Shown here: positions 53,121-62,302 of the stretch, in pieces | How the letters are laid out: every line of letters starts with the position of its first letter | How positions within the stretch are numbered: position 1 is the first letter of the stretch | Source: Empedobacter stercoris | GTDB lineage: Bacteria; Bacteroidota; Bacteroidia; Flavobacteriales; Weeksellaceae | Direction: 5' to 3' | Assembly (NCBI RefSeq): GCF_020281205.1 | Contig: NZ_JACXZC010000002.1 | Span: 1-64,000, forward strand | Length of the DNA: 64,000 nucleotides | Notes under the pieces: generated by a model | The model's input: the letters and a program-made list of their open reading frames with translations, nothing else | Told to the model about the DNA's origin: nothing | Databases searched by the model: none | Position numbers and translations under genes: made by a program

Positions 53121-54167
53121 ATGAAAACAATATTAATTACAGGTGGAGCTGGTTTTATCGGTTCGCATGTTGTAAGAGAATTTGTCTTAAAATACCCAGA
53201 AACAAAAATTATCAATCTTGATGCATTGACATATGCTGGGAATTTGGAGAATTTGAAAGATATCGAATCTTATCCAAATTACGAATTTGTAAAAGCGGAC
53301 ATTGTTGATGCAAAACATATTTTAGAAATTTTTGAACACTATCAACCCGATGGTGTCATTCATTTAGCTGCCGAATCACATGTGGATCGTTCGATTACGA
53401 ATCCATTAGAATTTGTGATGACCAATGTGATTGGAACAGTTAATTTATTGAATGCTGCAAAACATATTTGGAAAGATAATTTTGAGGGGAAACGTTTTCA
53501 TCATGTTTCGACAGATGAGGTGTTTGGTGCTTTGGGAGACGAAGGTTTTTTTACAGAAGAAACATCGTATGATCCGCATTCGCCTTATTCGGCATCCAAA
53601 GCGTCTTCAGATCATTTTGTAAGAGCGTACCATGATACCTATGGATTACCAATTGTCATGACGAATTGCTCAAACAATTATGGACCTAATCATTTTCCAG
53701 AAAAATTGATTCCATTGTGTATTCACAACATCTTAAACGGAAATCCACTTCCAATATACGGCGATGGAAAATATACGCGCGATTGGTTGTTTGTGATTGA
53801 TCATGCGAAAGCGATTGATTTGGTTTTCCACGAAGGTAAAAATGGAGAATCTTACAATGTAGGAGGTTTCAATGAGTGGCAAAACATCGACTTGGTGAAA
53901 GAATTATGTAAGCAAATGGATGAAAAATTAGGGAAAGAAGCAGGAACTTCGGAGCAATTAATCACCTTTGTAAAAGACCGTCCAGGACATGATTTACGTT
54001 ATGCCATTGATGCCACAAAAATCAACGAAGAGTTAGGATGGAAACCAAGTGTGACTTTTGAGCAAGGTTTGAGTCTAACTATCGATTGGTTTTTAACAAA
54101 CAAAGAATGGCTAGACAATGTGACGTCTGGTGATTACCAAAATTATTACGAAAAACAATATAATTAA
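53121..54167 (+). CDS. rfbB: dTDP-glucose 4,6-dehydratase
   Basis: 348 residues, normal RfbB/RmlB length. The NAD-binding motif is ITGGAGFIGSHV (residues 6-17), active-site residues are in HVSTDEVFGALGDEGFF and the YxxxK pair in SPYSASKASSDHFV. It converts dTDP-glucose to dTDP-4-keto-6-deoxyglucose, the substrate of the aminotransferase encoded at 59991. The thymidylyltransferase gene (rfbA) that normally makes dTDP-glucose is not in the window, nor are rfbC or rfbD, so the rhamnose branch is not encoded here. Confidence 0.95.
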   Translation: MKTILITGGAGFIGSHVVREFVLKYPETKIINLDALTYAGNLENLKDIESYPNYEFVKADIVDAKHILEIFEHYQPDGVIHLAAESHVDRSITNPLEFVMTNVIGTVNLLNAAKHIWKDNFEGKRFHHVSTDEVFGALGDEGFFTEETSYDPHSPYSASKASSDHFVRAYHDTYGLPIVMTNCSNNYGPNHFPEKLIPLCIHNILNGNPLPIYGDGKYTRDWLFVIDHAKAIDLVFHEGKNGESYNVGGFNEWQNIDLVKELCKQMDEKLGKEAGTSEQLITFVKDRPGHDLRYAIDATKINEELGWKPSVTFEQGLSLTIDWFLTNKEWLDNVTSGDYQNYYEKQYN

Positions 54168-54221
54168 TCTGTTTTACGTTGATTTTAATCAACTTAAAAC
54201 CTAACAACCTAAATTTATTTT

Positions 54222-55082
54222 ATGAGTTTAGACTCGAATAAGAATCAAGAATGGTCACAAGTGATCGAATCTAAATCTTCTCTCTTTTCATTGAATTTGA
54301 AAGAAGTTTGGCGATACAAAGATCTGGTGTATATGCTTGTGAAGAGAGATTTTGTAACCTCTTTTAAACAAACTATTTTAGGCCCTTTGTGGTTTTTTAT
54401 TAATCCAATTTTTACAACAATCATGTATGTGATTGTTTTTGGGAATATTGCAAACTTATCAACAGATGGTGCACCGCAAATTCCTTTTTATTTGTCAGGA
54501 GTTATTCTATGGAATTATTTTTCTTCTTGTCTTAATAATACATCAAATGTCTTTAGAGGAAACGCCTCTATTTTTGGGAAAGTTTATTTTCCGCGTTTGG
54601 TTATGCCTTTAGCAATTGTAACGTCTAACCTAATGCAGTTTGCTGTGCAATTTTGTCTTTTCTTAGGTTTTTTAATCTATTACTTGATTGTAGACCAAAA
54701 TGTTCACCCTAACTTATGGGTATTGGCGACACCATTTTTGATTGTATTAATGGCAGCTTTTGCGATGGGGGCAGGAATGATTTTTTCTTCCATGACCACA
54801 AAATACAAAGATTTGTCGATGCTACTTAGTTTTGGTGTTTCGTTGTATATGTATGTAACACCAGTTGTCTATCCTGTGTCTTCAATTCCTGAAAAATACA
54901 GATGGATTGCAGATATTAATCCTTTAACAGGTATCTTCGAATGTTTTAAATATGCTTATTTAGGCGTGGGAGATTTCAATGTTGGAATGTTACTTTATTC
55001 CACTGTTTTTATATTTAGTATTTTATTGATTGGAACCGTTATCTTCAATAAAGTCGAAAAATCATTTATGGATACTGTTTAA
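54222..55082 (+). CDS. polysaccharide ABC transporter permease (Wzm type)
   Basis: 286 residues with six predicted membrane helices. The N-terminal cytoplasmic part (WRYKDLVYMLVKRDFVTSFK) leads into ILGPLWFFINPIFTTIMYVI, a hallmark of O-antigen/teichoic-acid type exporters. The C-terminal half has LSFGVSLYMYVTPVVYPVSS and the PLTGIFECFKYAYLG loop. It forms the membrane channel that exports a finished, lipid-linked glycan, paired with the ATPase encoded 16 bases downstream. Confidence 0.93.
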   Translation: MSLDSNKNQEWSQVIESKSSLFSLNLKEVWRYKDLVYMLVKRDFVTSFKQTILGPLWFFINPIFTTIMYVIVFGNIANLSTDGAPQIPFYLSGVILWNYFSSCLNNTSNVFRGNASIFGKVYFPRLVMPLAIVTSNLMQFAVQFCLFLGFLIYYLIVDQNVHPNLWVLATPFLIVLMAAFAMGAGMIFSSMTTKYKDLSMLLSFGVSLYMYVTPVVYPVSSIPEKYRWIADINPLTGIFECFKYAYLGVGDFNVGMLLYSTVFIFSILLIGTVIFNKVEKSFMDTV

Positions 55083-55098
55083 TTAGTAAGAATTTATT

Positions 55099-56361
55099 AT
55101 GTCAAAAAATATAGTTTTAGATGTCGAAAATGTTTCGAAACAGTATCGTTTAGGTGAAGTAGGAACAGGTTCATTGCAACACGATATCAAACGTTGGTGG
55201 GCAAATGTAAGAGGACAAGAAGACCCATTTCTTAAAATTGGAGAAACCAATGACCGTACACAGAAAGGAGATTCTGACTATGTATGGGCGTTAAAAGATA
55301 TTAATTTTCAAGTAGAGCAAGGACAGGCTGTCGGAATTATTGGTCGTAATGGAGCAGGTAAATCAACCTTATTGAAGTTACTTTCTCGTGTAACCAAACC
55401 AACTACGGGTTCTATCAAATACAAAGGTCGTATCGCTTCGTTGTTAGAAGTGGGGACTGGCTTTCACCCAGAAATGACGGGTCGTGAAAATATTTATTTG
55501 AACGGTGCTATTCTTGGAATGACACGAAAAGAAATCACCCGAAAGTTTGATGAAATTGTAGCCTTTGCAGGTGTAGAGCGCTATATCGATACTCCTGTTA
55601 AACGTTATTCGTCAGGAATGTATGTTCGTTTAGCATTTGCTGTTGCCGCACATTTAGAATCGGAAATCTTAATCGTTGATGAGGTCTTAGCAGTGGGCGA
55701 TGCAGAGTTTCAGAAGAAATGTTTGGGGAAAATGGGCGATGTAACCAAAGGAGAAGGACGAACGGTGCTTTTTGTGAGTCATAATATGACAGCTGTTGAG
55801 ACACTATGCACAAATGCTGTATCTATGCGTCAGGGTACTATTGTTGATGTAGGGCAGCCAGAACTTTTGATTAAAAACTATTTGGCAGATAGTATCACAA
55901 ATTGTAGGCAGATAGAATTTGAAGATATTAGCAAAGCTAAAGGCAATGAGTATGTAAGGATTAAATCTGCTTCAATTAATAATCTATCAACTTTAGATCC
56001 AGCTGAAACAATTGATGTTACATCAGATATAGAAATTGTTTTTGAAATAGTGAATCAAACCAAAGAAGAGAAACTCTCATTAGGTTTTGATTTAAAAAAT
56101 ACACGAGGAGATGTGATTTTTGGAACGGGTAATAAATTTAATTTTCCGATTGATATTCCAACAAAAATATCGTGTCAAATTCCTGGGAATTTATTGAATG
56201 ATGATACGTATCAAATTTTACTTTATATACATACTGAAGGGATGAGCTCTTTATATGCAGAAGATGAAATATTAAGTTTTGAGATAAAAGATATAGCTAG
56301 AGAAAGTGGATATTTAGGAAAAGTTAATGGTTTTATTCGGCCTCAGTTAATTTGGAAATAG
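55099..56361 (+). CDS. polysaccharide ABC transporter ATP-binding protein (Wzt type) with C-terminal glycan-binding domain
   Basis: 420 residues. The ATPase domain (about 1-260) has Walker A GIIGRNGAGKST, an ABC signature reduced to RYSSGMYVRLAF as usual in this family, and Walker B EILIVDEVLAVGDAEF, with switch His in FVSHNMTAVE. The extra domain (about 265-420, EIVFEIVNQTKEEKLSLGFD, then FEIKDIAR) matches the Wzt C-terminal carbohydrate-binding sandwich that recognises a modified chain end. So export probably depends on a terminal cap on the glycan. The next gene starts two bases after its stop. Confidence 0.94.
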   Translation: MSKNIVLDVENVSKQYRLGEVGTGSLQHDIKRWWANVRGQEDPFLKIGETNDRTQKGDSDYVWALKDINFQVEQGQAVGIIGRNGAGKSTLLKLLSRVTKPTTGSIKYKGRIASLLEVGTGFHPEMTGRENIYLNGAILGMTRKEITRKFDEIVAFAGVERYIDTPVKRYSSGMYVRLAFAVAAHLESEILIVDEVLAVGDAEFQKKCLGKMGDVTKGEGRTVLFVSHNMTAVETLCTNAVSMRQGTIVDVGQPELLIKNYLADSITNCRQIEFEDISKAKGNEYVRIKSASINNLSTLDPAETIDVTSDIEIVFEIVNQTKEEKLSLGFDLKNTRGDVIFGTGNKFNFPIDIPTKISCQIPGNLLNDDTYQILLYIHTEGMSSLYAEDEILSFEIKDIARESGYLGKVNGFIRPQLIWK

Positions 56362-56363
56362 CT

Positions 56364-58238
56364 ATGTTAAGAAAATTGTATGATAAAAAAATACCAGCAA
56401 TAGGTTTAGCAATTTTTAGAATTGCTTATTGTTTGGTTCTATTTGCAGAAATAGTACAGTTTTATTATTTTCGACATTTAATTTTTGACAAAGTACCTTA
56501 TTTAGATCAAGCAGAAATCAATTTTGGAATTCCGATTGCGATCTGGGGTATTTCCGTATTATTTATTGCGTTTGGATTATTTACCAGAACAGCAACAATT
56601 GTTAATTATTTATTAAGTTTAATATTAATAGGGAGCATAACTACTTATGAATATCACATGTTCTACGCTTACATGGGAATTAATTTTTTGTTGATGTTCC
56701 TACCTATTTCAAGAGTTTTATCTATTGATAGACTTTTATTAAAATATAAATATTCTAATACAAAATTTGAATATAATCCTCCAGCAGAAGTAAGTGTACT
56801 TGCTTATTTTATACCTATTTTAGTTGGGGTCGCATTTGTTTATTTTGATTCCATATTTTTTAAGTTATCGTCTGACTTTTGGATGAAAGGGCTAGGAATG
56901 TGGTTGCCAACATCTGTACCACCAATTATTTTAAATGATTTACAATTTTTGTTAAATCAAGAATATTTAATGTATTTTTTAGGGTATTTAACTTTGGTAT
57001 TCGAAGCGATATTCTTGTTTACATTTTTTAGAAAAAGATGGAGAGTTCCTCTTCTAATAATTGGTATAGGTTTGCACGTTGGTATTTTAATCTGTTATCC
57101 TATTCCTTGGTTTGCATTAGGAATGTGTAGTTTGTATTTATTAATGGTGCCAATAAGTTGGTGGGCTCTATTTTTTGGAACAAACAAGAAAAGATTACCA
57201 ACAATTACGTTTTATTATGATGGAGAATGTCCCTTATGTAATCGTACCAAAATAACGATAAAGCACTTTGATATTTTCAAGAAAATAGAGTTTAAAACAG
57301 TTCAATATTATGCTGAACAAGAACCATTGCTAAAAGATATTCCTTACGATACATTATTAGATGATATACATTCTATAAAAAACGGAAAAGTTTACAAAGG
57401 TTTAGATACTTATATACAGGTTTTGAATAGTATGATCTATACAAAACCATTGAGTTGGATGTTGAGATTAACTGGTATTTATCATTTAGGAAAAGTAGTA
57501 TATGCTTATATAGCAAAAAACCGAAATACAGAACATTGTACAGAAGAAAACTGTGGTTATACACCACCTGTAATTCCTCCAAAAGAAGAAGAATTGAAAT
57601 TACTTCATAATTTTACTTTAAAAGATTTGAAGATAAAAATCATAACAGCCGGTGTTTTAGCTTTATGTCTTTTGCAATTAATTATTTCGTATAACTCTGA
57701 CCTTAATGTAGATATAAGACAAGAAATAGGTGTAGAAGACAAGAAACTTAATAAAAAAATTGAGAAGACAGCTAAAAGTATCGAATCAATTGGACAAACT
57801 TATATGGGGATTACGCATCACGCTGTTTTTATGGATTACCATTTTAGCGAGTACAATCACATTATAGCACTTACACATATTGATAAAAATACAAAACAAG
57901 AGATATGGTTGCCAATTGTTAATAAGAATGGTACACCTGGGAAATATCAAGTAGGACCAATATGGTGTAAATGGTCTTTTCGTGTAAATGGTAACACCAT
58001 AGATCAAAATAACTTAGAAAAAGGGATTCGAGATTTTACAGCATTTTGGGCTTATAAAAATGGTGCCGATTTGAATGACGCTACCTTCACTATCAAAGTA
58101 AAAAAAATAGATACACCTAAGAGTTGGGAAAAAGATTTCTTGAAAAAGCAAATGCAAAAACCTTGGAAAGATGTAGGTACAGCGCGTTGGAGAGATAAAG
58201 AATATTTTATTGACATACCAATAATAGAAGAATTATGA
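56364..58238 (+). CDS. HTTM-type membrane protein fused to a DCC1 thiol-disulfide oxidoreductase domain
   Basis: 624 residues from ATG 56364; a TTG four codons earlier overlaps the Wzt stop. The first about 280 residues have multiple membrane helices and resemble HTTM (vitamin-K-dependent carboxylase-like) domains (AIGLAIFRIAYCLVLFAEIV). Residues about 285-400 are a DCC1/DUF393 domain with a thioredoxin-like motif YDGECPLCNRTKI (CxxC) and GLDTYIQVLNSMIYT. A further membrane helix (about 435-455) and a periplasmic or external tail of about 170 residues follow. Family function is unknown. Its place between an exporter and sugar-modifying genes, with a 4-bp overlap to the next gene, is unusual. 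Confidence 0.85.
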   Translation: MLRKLYDKKIPAIGLAIFRIAYCLVLFAEIVQFYYFRHLIFDKVPYLDQAEINFGIPIAIWGISVLFIAFGLFTRTATIVNYLLSLILIGSITTYEYHMFYAYMGINFLLMFLPISRVLSIDRLLLKYKYSNTKFEYNPPAEVSVLAYFIPILVGVAFVYFDSIFFKLSSDFWMKGLGMWLPTSVPPIILNDLQFLLNQEYLMYFLGYLTLVFEAIFLFTFFRKRWRVPLLIIGIGLHVGILICYPIPWFALGMCSLYLLMVPISWWALFFGTNKKRLPTITFYYDGECPLCNRTKITIKHFDIFKKIEFKTVQYYAEQEPLLKDIPYDTLLDDIHSIKNGKVYKGLDTYIQVLNSMIYTKPLSWMLRLTGIYHLGKVVYAYIAKNRNTEHCTEENCGYTPPVIPPKEEELKLLHNFTLKDLKIKIITAGVLALCLLQLIISYNSDLNVDIRQEIGVEDKKLNKKIEKTAKSIESIGQTYMGITHHAVFMDYHFSEYNHIIALTHIDKNTKQEIWLPIVNKNGTPGKYQVGPIWCKWSFRVNGNTIDQNNLEKGIRDFTAFWAYKNGADLNDATFTIKVKKIDTPKSWEKDFLKKQMQKPWKDVGTARWRDKEYFIDIPIIEEL

Positions 58239-59350
58239 AAATAGCAATACTTGGTGCAAGTTATCTTCAATTACCATTAGTAGAGAAAGCGAAAGCTAAT
58301 GGAATAGAAACACATTGTTTTGCTTGGGATGATGGAAAAGCAGTTTGCAAGGAAGTTGCAGATTATTTTTATGATATTTCTGTTTTAGAAAAAGAAACTA
58401 TTTTAGAGAAATGTCAAGAAATAAATATTGATGGAATATTAACTATTGCAACAGATATTTGTGTTCCGACTATTTCATATGTTGCAGCAAAGATGAATTT
58501 GATCGGTAATTCTTTGCAAACCGCTTTGTTAACAACGAATAAAGGACTGATGAGAGATTGTTTCCATACACATAATATCCCATCACCTGCACACAGAACA
58601 ATTACAGACATTAAACAGCTTTCTGCTATAGAGAATACATTTCCGTTAATTGTTAAACCTGTGGATCGATCAGGTAGCTTAGGCGTTAAAAAAGTATCCC
58701 ATCAAAAAGAGTTATTGGATGCTGTAGAAGAAAGCTTAAGCTATTCTTTTGAGAAAACATGCATTGTAGAAGAGTACATTTCAGGTGTAGAAGTTAGTGT
58801 TGAAACATTAAGCTGGAAAGGCGAACATCAAATCGTAAACATTACTGATAAGGTACTCTCTCCAGAACCTTATTTTGTGGAAATTGCCCATCATCAGCCC
58901 ACGACATTACACGCTTCATTACAAGAAAAAATTAAAAAAATTGCTTTGAATACCTTAAGAGCAACTAATATCGAGTTTGGCGCATCTCATATAGAAATGA
59001 AAATCACCGAAGCTGGAAATGTCTATGTCATAGAAATTGGAAGCCGTATGGGTGGTGACTTTATAGGTTCAGATTTGGTGAAATTATCTACAGGCATAGA
59101 CTATTTACAATGTGTATTAGATATCGCTCTGAATCAATTTAATTGGCAAGAAAGTATTCCAAAATATAACCGATATGCGGGTGTTTATTTTTATTGTAAA
59201 GAAACGCAATCATTAAATCCTTATTTCCAGAAAGAATATGAATGGACGGTGAAGAAAGAAATTCTTAATGATGATTTAAAATTAATAAAAAGTAGCAATG
59301 ACCGTTCAGGCTATCTTATCTATCAATCTGATAAAAAAATTGAATTATGA
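58235..59350 (+). CDS. ATP-grasp ligase
   Basis: 371 residues. The N-terminal pre-ATP-grasp domain (KIAILGASYLQLPLVEKAK) is followed by the ATP-grasp fold with the ATP-binding lysine in FPLIVKPVDRSGSLGVKKVS (about residues 132-151), CIVEEYISGVEVSVETLS, and the metal-binding end VYVIEIGSRMGGDFIGSDLV. Such enzymes join a carboxylate to an amine or thiol via an acyl-phosphate. The gene overlaps the genes on both sides by 4 bp. Its position before a NeuD-type acyltransferase and a sugar aminotransferase suggests that it attaches an amino acid or other carboxylate to an amino sugar. That substrate is inferred only. Confidence 0.9.
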   Translation: MKIAILGASYLQLPLVEKAKANGIETHCFAWDDGKAVCKEVADYFYDISVLEKETILEKCQEINIDGILTIATDICVPTISYVAAKMNLIGNSLQTALLTTNKGLMRDCFHTHNIPSPAHRTITDIKQLSAIENTFPLIVKPVDRSGSLGVKKVSHQKELLDAVEESLSYSFEKTCIVEEYISGVEVSVETLSWKGEHQIVNITDKVLSPEPYFVEIAHHQPTTLHASLQEKIKKIALNTLRATNIEFGASHIEMKITEAGNVYVIEIGSRMGGDFIGSDLVKLSTGIDYLQCVLDIALNQFNWQESIPKYNRYAGVYFYCKETQSLNPYFQKEYEWTVKKEILNDDLKLIKSSNDRSGYLIYQSDKKIEL

Positions 59351-59979
59351 CACGTATCGCTATTGTAGGTTCTGGACATTTGGGACAACAAATTGCTTAT
59401 CATATTCACCAAGATACTGGTGATAAAGTTGTTGCTTTCTTTGACGAGTATAAAGAGAAAGATACATTGGTGGATAATATTCCTGTAATTGGTGGAAACA
59501 ATGATATTGAAGAAGCTTATAAAAGCAAACAATTTGACGAAATACTTATTGCAATAGGCTACAAACATCTTGATTTTAAAAAGGCAATTTTTGATAAATT
59601 AATTAATAAAATTCCTTTTTATACTTTTATACATTCTTCAGTTTACATCGATCCAAGTGCAAAAATAGGAAGAGGTACAGTTGTTTATCCTGGCTGTATA
59701 CTAGATCAATATGTAGAAATTGGTGATAATGTCTTACTTAATATAGGATGTGCAATTGCACATGACAGCCAAATAGGAAGTCATTCTTTTTTATCTCCAA
59801 GAGTGAGTATTGCTGGATTTGTAAAAGTAGAAGAGTTATGTATATTAGGAATTAATTCTACCATTATAGATAACATACGAATAACAACTAAAGTCCAAAT
59901 AGGAGGAGCTACAGTCGTAATCAAAAACTTAGAAAAACCAGGCTTATATGTTGGTAATCCTGCAAGATTTATAAAATAA
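59347..59979 (+). CDS. NeuD/PglD family sugar acyltransferase (left-handed beta-helix)
   Basis: 210 residues. The N-terminal Rossmann-like domain (IAIVGSGHLGQQIAYHI) is typical of NeuD/PglD proteins. The C-terminal half consists of hexapeptide repeats (SAKIGRGTVVYPGCILDQYV onward), with the catalytic His probably in CAIAHDSQIGSHSF, and ends GLYVGNPARFIK. PglD-type enzymes acetylate the 4-amino group of a UDP-sugar; a dTDP-4-amino sugar is the likely acceptor here. It overlaps the ATP-grasp gene by 4 bp and is 11 bases before rffA. Confidence 0.92.
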   Translation: MTRIAIVGSGHLGQQIAYHIHQDTGDKVVAFFDEYKEKDTLVDNIPVIGGNNDIEEAYKSKQFDEILIAIGYKHLDFKKAIFDKLINKIPFYTFIHSSVYIDPSAKIGRGTVVYPGCILDQYVEIGDNVLLNIGCAIAHDSQIGSHSFLSPRVSIAGFVKVEELCILGINSTIIDNIRITTKVQIGGATVVIKNLEKPGLYVGNPARFIK

Positions 59980-59990
59980 AAAATACACAA

Positions 59991-61142
59991 ATGACCATAC
60001 CTTTCAATAAACCATTCATTATTGGTAATGAACTAAAATATATAGAAGAAGCTGTACAATCTGGTAAAATATCTGGAGACGGATTATTTACCAAAAAATG
60101 TCAACAGTTTTTCGAAGAAAAATATAATTTTCCAAAAGTGTTGTTAACAACATCTTGTACTGATGCTTTAGAAATGGCGGCTATACTTTGCGACATCAAA
60201 GAAGGTGATGAAGTAATTGTTCCAAGTTATACTTTTGTTTCTTCTGCTAATGCATTCGCGTTACGTGGTGCGAAAATAGTCTTTGTCGATTCTTATGCAG
60301 ATAATCCGAATATAGCCCCAAAAGAAATAGAAAAACACATCACTTCCAAAACCAAAGTCATCGTTCCTGTACATTATGCAGGCGTAGCTTGTGACATGGA
60401 AGCGATTATGAGTCTTGCCGAAAAACACAAGTTGTTTGTCGTAGAAGATGCGGCACAAGCCATAGATAGTTATTATACGTTTTCTGATGGAACTAAAAAA
60501 GCATTAGGTTCAATTGGTCACTTCTCGGCATTTTCTTTTCATGAAACCAAAAACATCATTGCAGGAGAGGGAGGGATGTTGGTGATAAATGATGAAAATT
60601 ATTTTGAAAGAGCAGAAATTATTCGTGAAAAAGGAACCAATAGAAGTGCGTTTTTTAGAGGAGAAGTGAATAAATATGGTTGGGTAGATTTAGGATCATC
60701 ATTTTTACCATCAGAAATCATTTCTGCATTCTTGTATGCACAATTAGAAAATTTAGATAAAATTCAAGCAAAGCGTGTAGCAATTTGGAATCGATATCAA
60801 AATGGATTAGCAGATCTAGCAACAAATACTAAAATCCAGTTACCTGTCATTCCAGATTTTGCGACTAATAATGCACACATGTTTTATATTGTTTGTAAAA
60901 ATTACGATGAAAGAACGGCATTAATAAGCCATCTAAAAAAAGAAGATATTCATCCAGTATTTCATTATTTAAGTTTAAATAAAAGCGAATTTTTCTTGAA
61001 AAACAACGAAGAAATCAATATCCCAAATTCTGATAAATTTACGGATTGCTTGTTACGTTTGCCTTTCTATTATGAATTGACAGAACATGAGCAAGATTTA
61101 ATCATATCTGAAATCAAACAATTCTATAATGGAGAAAACTAA
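59991..61142 (+). CDS. rffA: dTDP-4-amino-4,6-dideoxygalactose transaminase
   Basis: 383 residues of the DegT/DnrJ/EryC1 family. It resembles enterobacterial RffA/WecE: MTIPFNKPFIIGNELKYIEE, DEVIVPSYTFVSSANAFALR and VIVPVHYAGVACDMEAIMSL are characteristic, and the pyridoxal-phosphate lysine is in FSAFSFHETKNIIAGEGG. It transfers an amino group from glutamate to dTDP-4-keto-6-deoxyglucose, giving dTDP-4-amino-4,6-dideoxygalactose (Fuc4N). With RfbB in the same operon this route is well supported. The stop lies 14 bp inside the next gene. Confidence 0.94.
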   Translation: MTIPFNKPFIIGNELKYIEEAVQSGKISGDGLFTKKCQQFFEEKYNFPKVLLTTSCTDALEMAAILCDIKEGDEVIVPSYTFVSSANAFALRGAKIVFVDSYADNPNIAPKEIEKHITSKTKVIVPVHYAGVACDMEAIMSLAEKHKLFVVEDAAQAIDSYYTFSDGTKKALGSIGHFSAFSFHETKNIIAGEGGMLVINDENYFERAEIIREKGTNRSAFFRGEVNKYGWVDLGSSFLPSEIISAFLYAQLENLDKIQAKRVAIWNRYQNGLADLATNTKIQLPVIPDFATNNAHMFYIVCKNYDERTALISHLKKEDIHPVFHYLSLNKSEFFLKNNEEINIPNSDKFTDCLLRLPFYYELTEHEQDLIISEIKQFYNGEN

Positions 61143-62292
61143 AATTCTTTTTGTAGTTGCTGGGTTTTATAGAGCAGGTGCCGAACGTTTTGCTTATGAA
61201 ATCGACCGAGCATTAGATAAAAATAAATTTGATTTAACTATTTTATCTTTAGAACAAGAAAAAAAAGTATCTAAACTGTGGAATGTTAGATATTATGAAA
61301 ACTTACACAAAGAACAAGGTGCTGAAATTAGGTATATTGATGATTTTATAGATAAGAGATTTTATGAAAAAAATAGGTTGCGTAATAAAATAAAACGTCA
61401 ACTTGGATTATTTCCTAAATATATAGATCTATGGAAAATTGATAAGTTGTCAAAATATATGGATCAATATGATGTTATTCATTGGATGGGGGAGTATATT
61501 TTTATAAATAATATTCCAAATAGAATCAAAGAAAAAAGTTTGATTCATATGATGACCGCAAGGTTTCAGAAAAATGATTTATATGATAATTTTGATCACT
61601 CATTCAATTTTAATTTCTGTACTCCGTTTAAGAAAGAAGAATTAAAGTACGAACTGGAACAGTTTGTAAGTTATCATTCTACATTTATTCCCTTGGTCAT
61701 GAAGATTGATAAGAATAATAAAAAGTGGAAATTTAGAGAACAACATATAAAAAAAATAGGAATATTTACGAGATTAGATCCATTTAAACCATTAGATCCA
61801 TTTTTCTATTCTTTCCAATTATTGTTAGATAGATTTCCTAATGTTGAATTACATATTTTTGGCAATGGAAATCCTAAAGAACATCGAATGATTGATATGT
61901 TAGAGAGGTTAGGAATTCAAGATAATGTTTTTTTTAGAGGACATCAAGAAGATATTGTAGAAACAGCAATTAATGAAGAGTTATCTTTGTCTTGGTTTCA
62001 GGGGTATAACAATGACAGACCCGCAGGATATGCAGGTTTAGATATCTGTACAACAGGAACACCTCTTATTTGTTGGGATTTTTCTCCTAAACCAAATAAT
62101 TTTGAAAACCCAATTTATCCACATTACAAAAATCTTAATAAGTTTGTTGATAAAACTTTGCAGATTTTAACCGATGAGGTTGAGGCTTCAAATTTGTCAG
62201 ATAAGCAATATTATGATGTTATAAATAATAGAGATGTTGATGATTATATTAATATTGTTGAAAATGAATATATTAGGATTAAAAAAAACTAA
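61129..62292 (+). CDS. glycosyltransferase (GT4-like)
   Basis: 387 residues. The N-terminus (KTKILFVVAGFYRAGAERFA) and the later nucleotide-binding half (KIGIFTRLDPFKPLDPFFYS, then VELHIFGNGNP, DNVFFRGHQEDI) show the GT-B fold. The usual GT4 E-x7-E motif is not clear: the region reads SLSWFQGYNNDRPAGYAGLD, so the donor-binding loop differs from standard members. It should add a sugar to the growing lipid-linked glycan in the cytoplasm. Start at ATG 61129 overlaps rffA by 14 bp. A/T content and codon use are more extreme than in ugd-rfbB. Confidence 0.85.
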   Translation: MEKTKILFVVAGFYRAGAERFAYEIDRALDKNKFDLTILSLEQEKKVSKLWNVRYYENLHKEQGAEIRYIDDFIDKRFYEKNRLRNKIKRQLGLFPKYIDLWKIDKLSKYMDQYDVIHWMGEYIFINNIPNRIKEKSLIHMMTARFQKNDLYDNFDHSFNFNFCTPFKKEELKYELEQFVSYHSTFIPLVMKIDKNNKKWKFREQHIKKIGIFTRLDPFKPLDPFFYSFQLLLDRFPNVELHIFGNGNPKEHRMIDMLERLGIQDNVFFRGHQEDIVETAINEELSLSWFQGYNNDRPAGYAGLDICTTGTPLICWDFSPKPNNFENPIYPHYKNLNKFVDKTLQILTDEVEASNLSDKQYYDVINNRDVDDYINIVENEYIRIKKN

Positions 62293-62302
62293 TTAATCTA
62301 AA

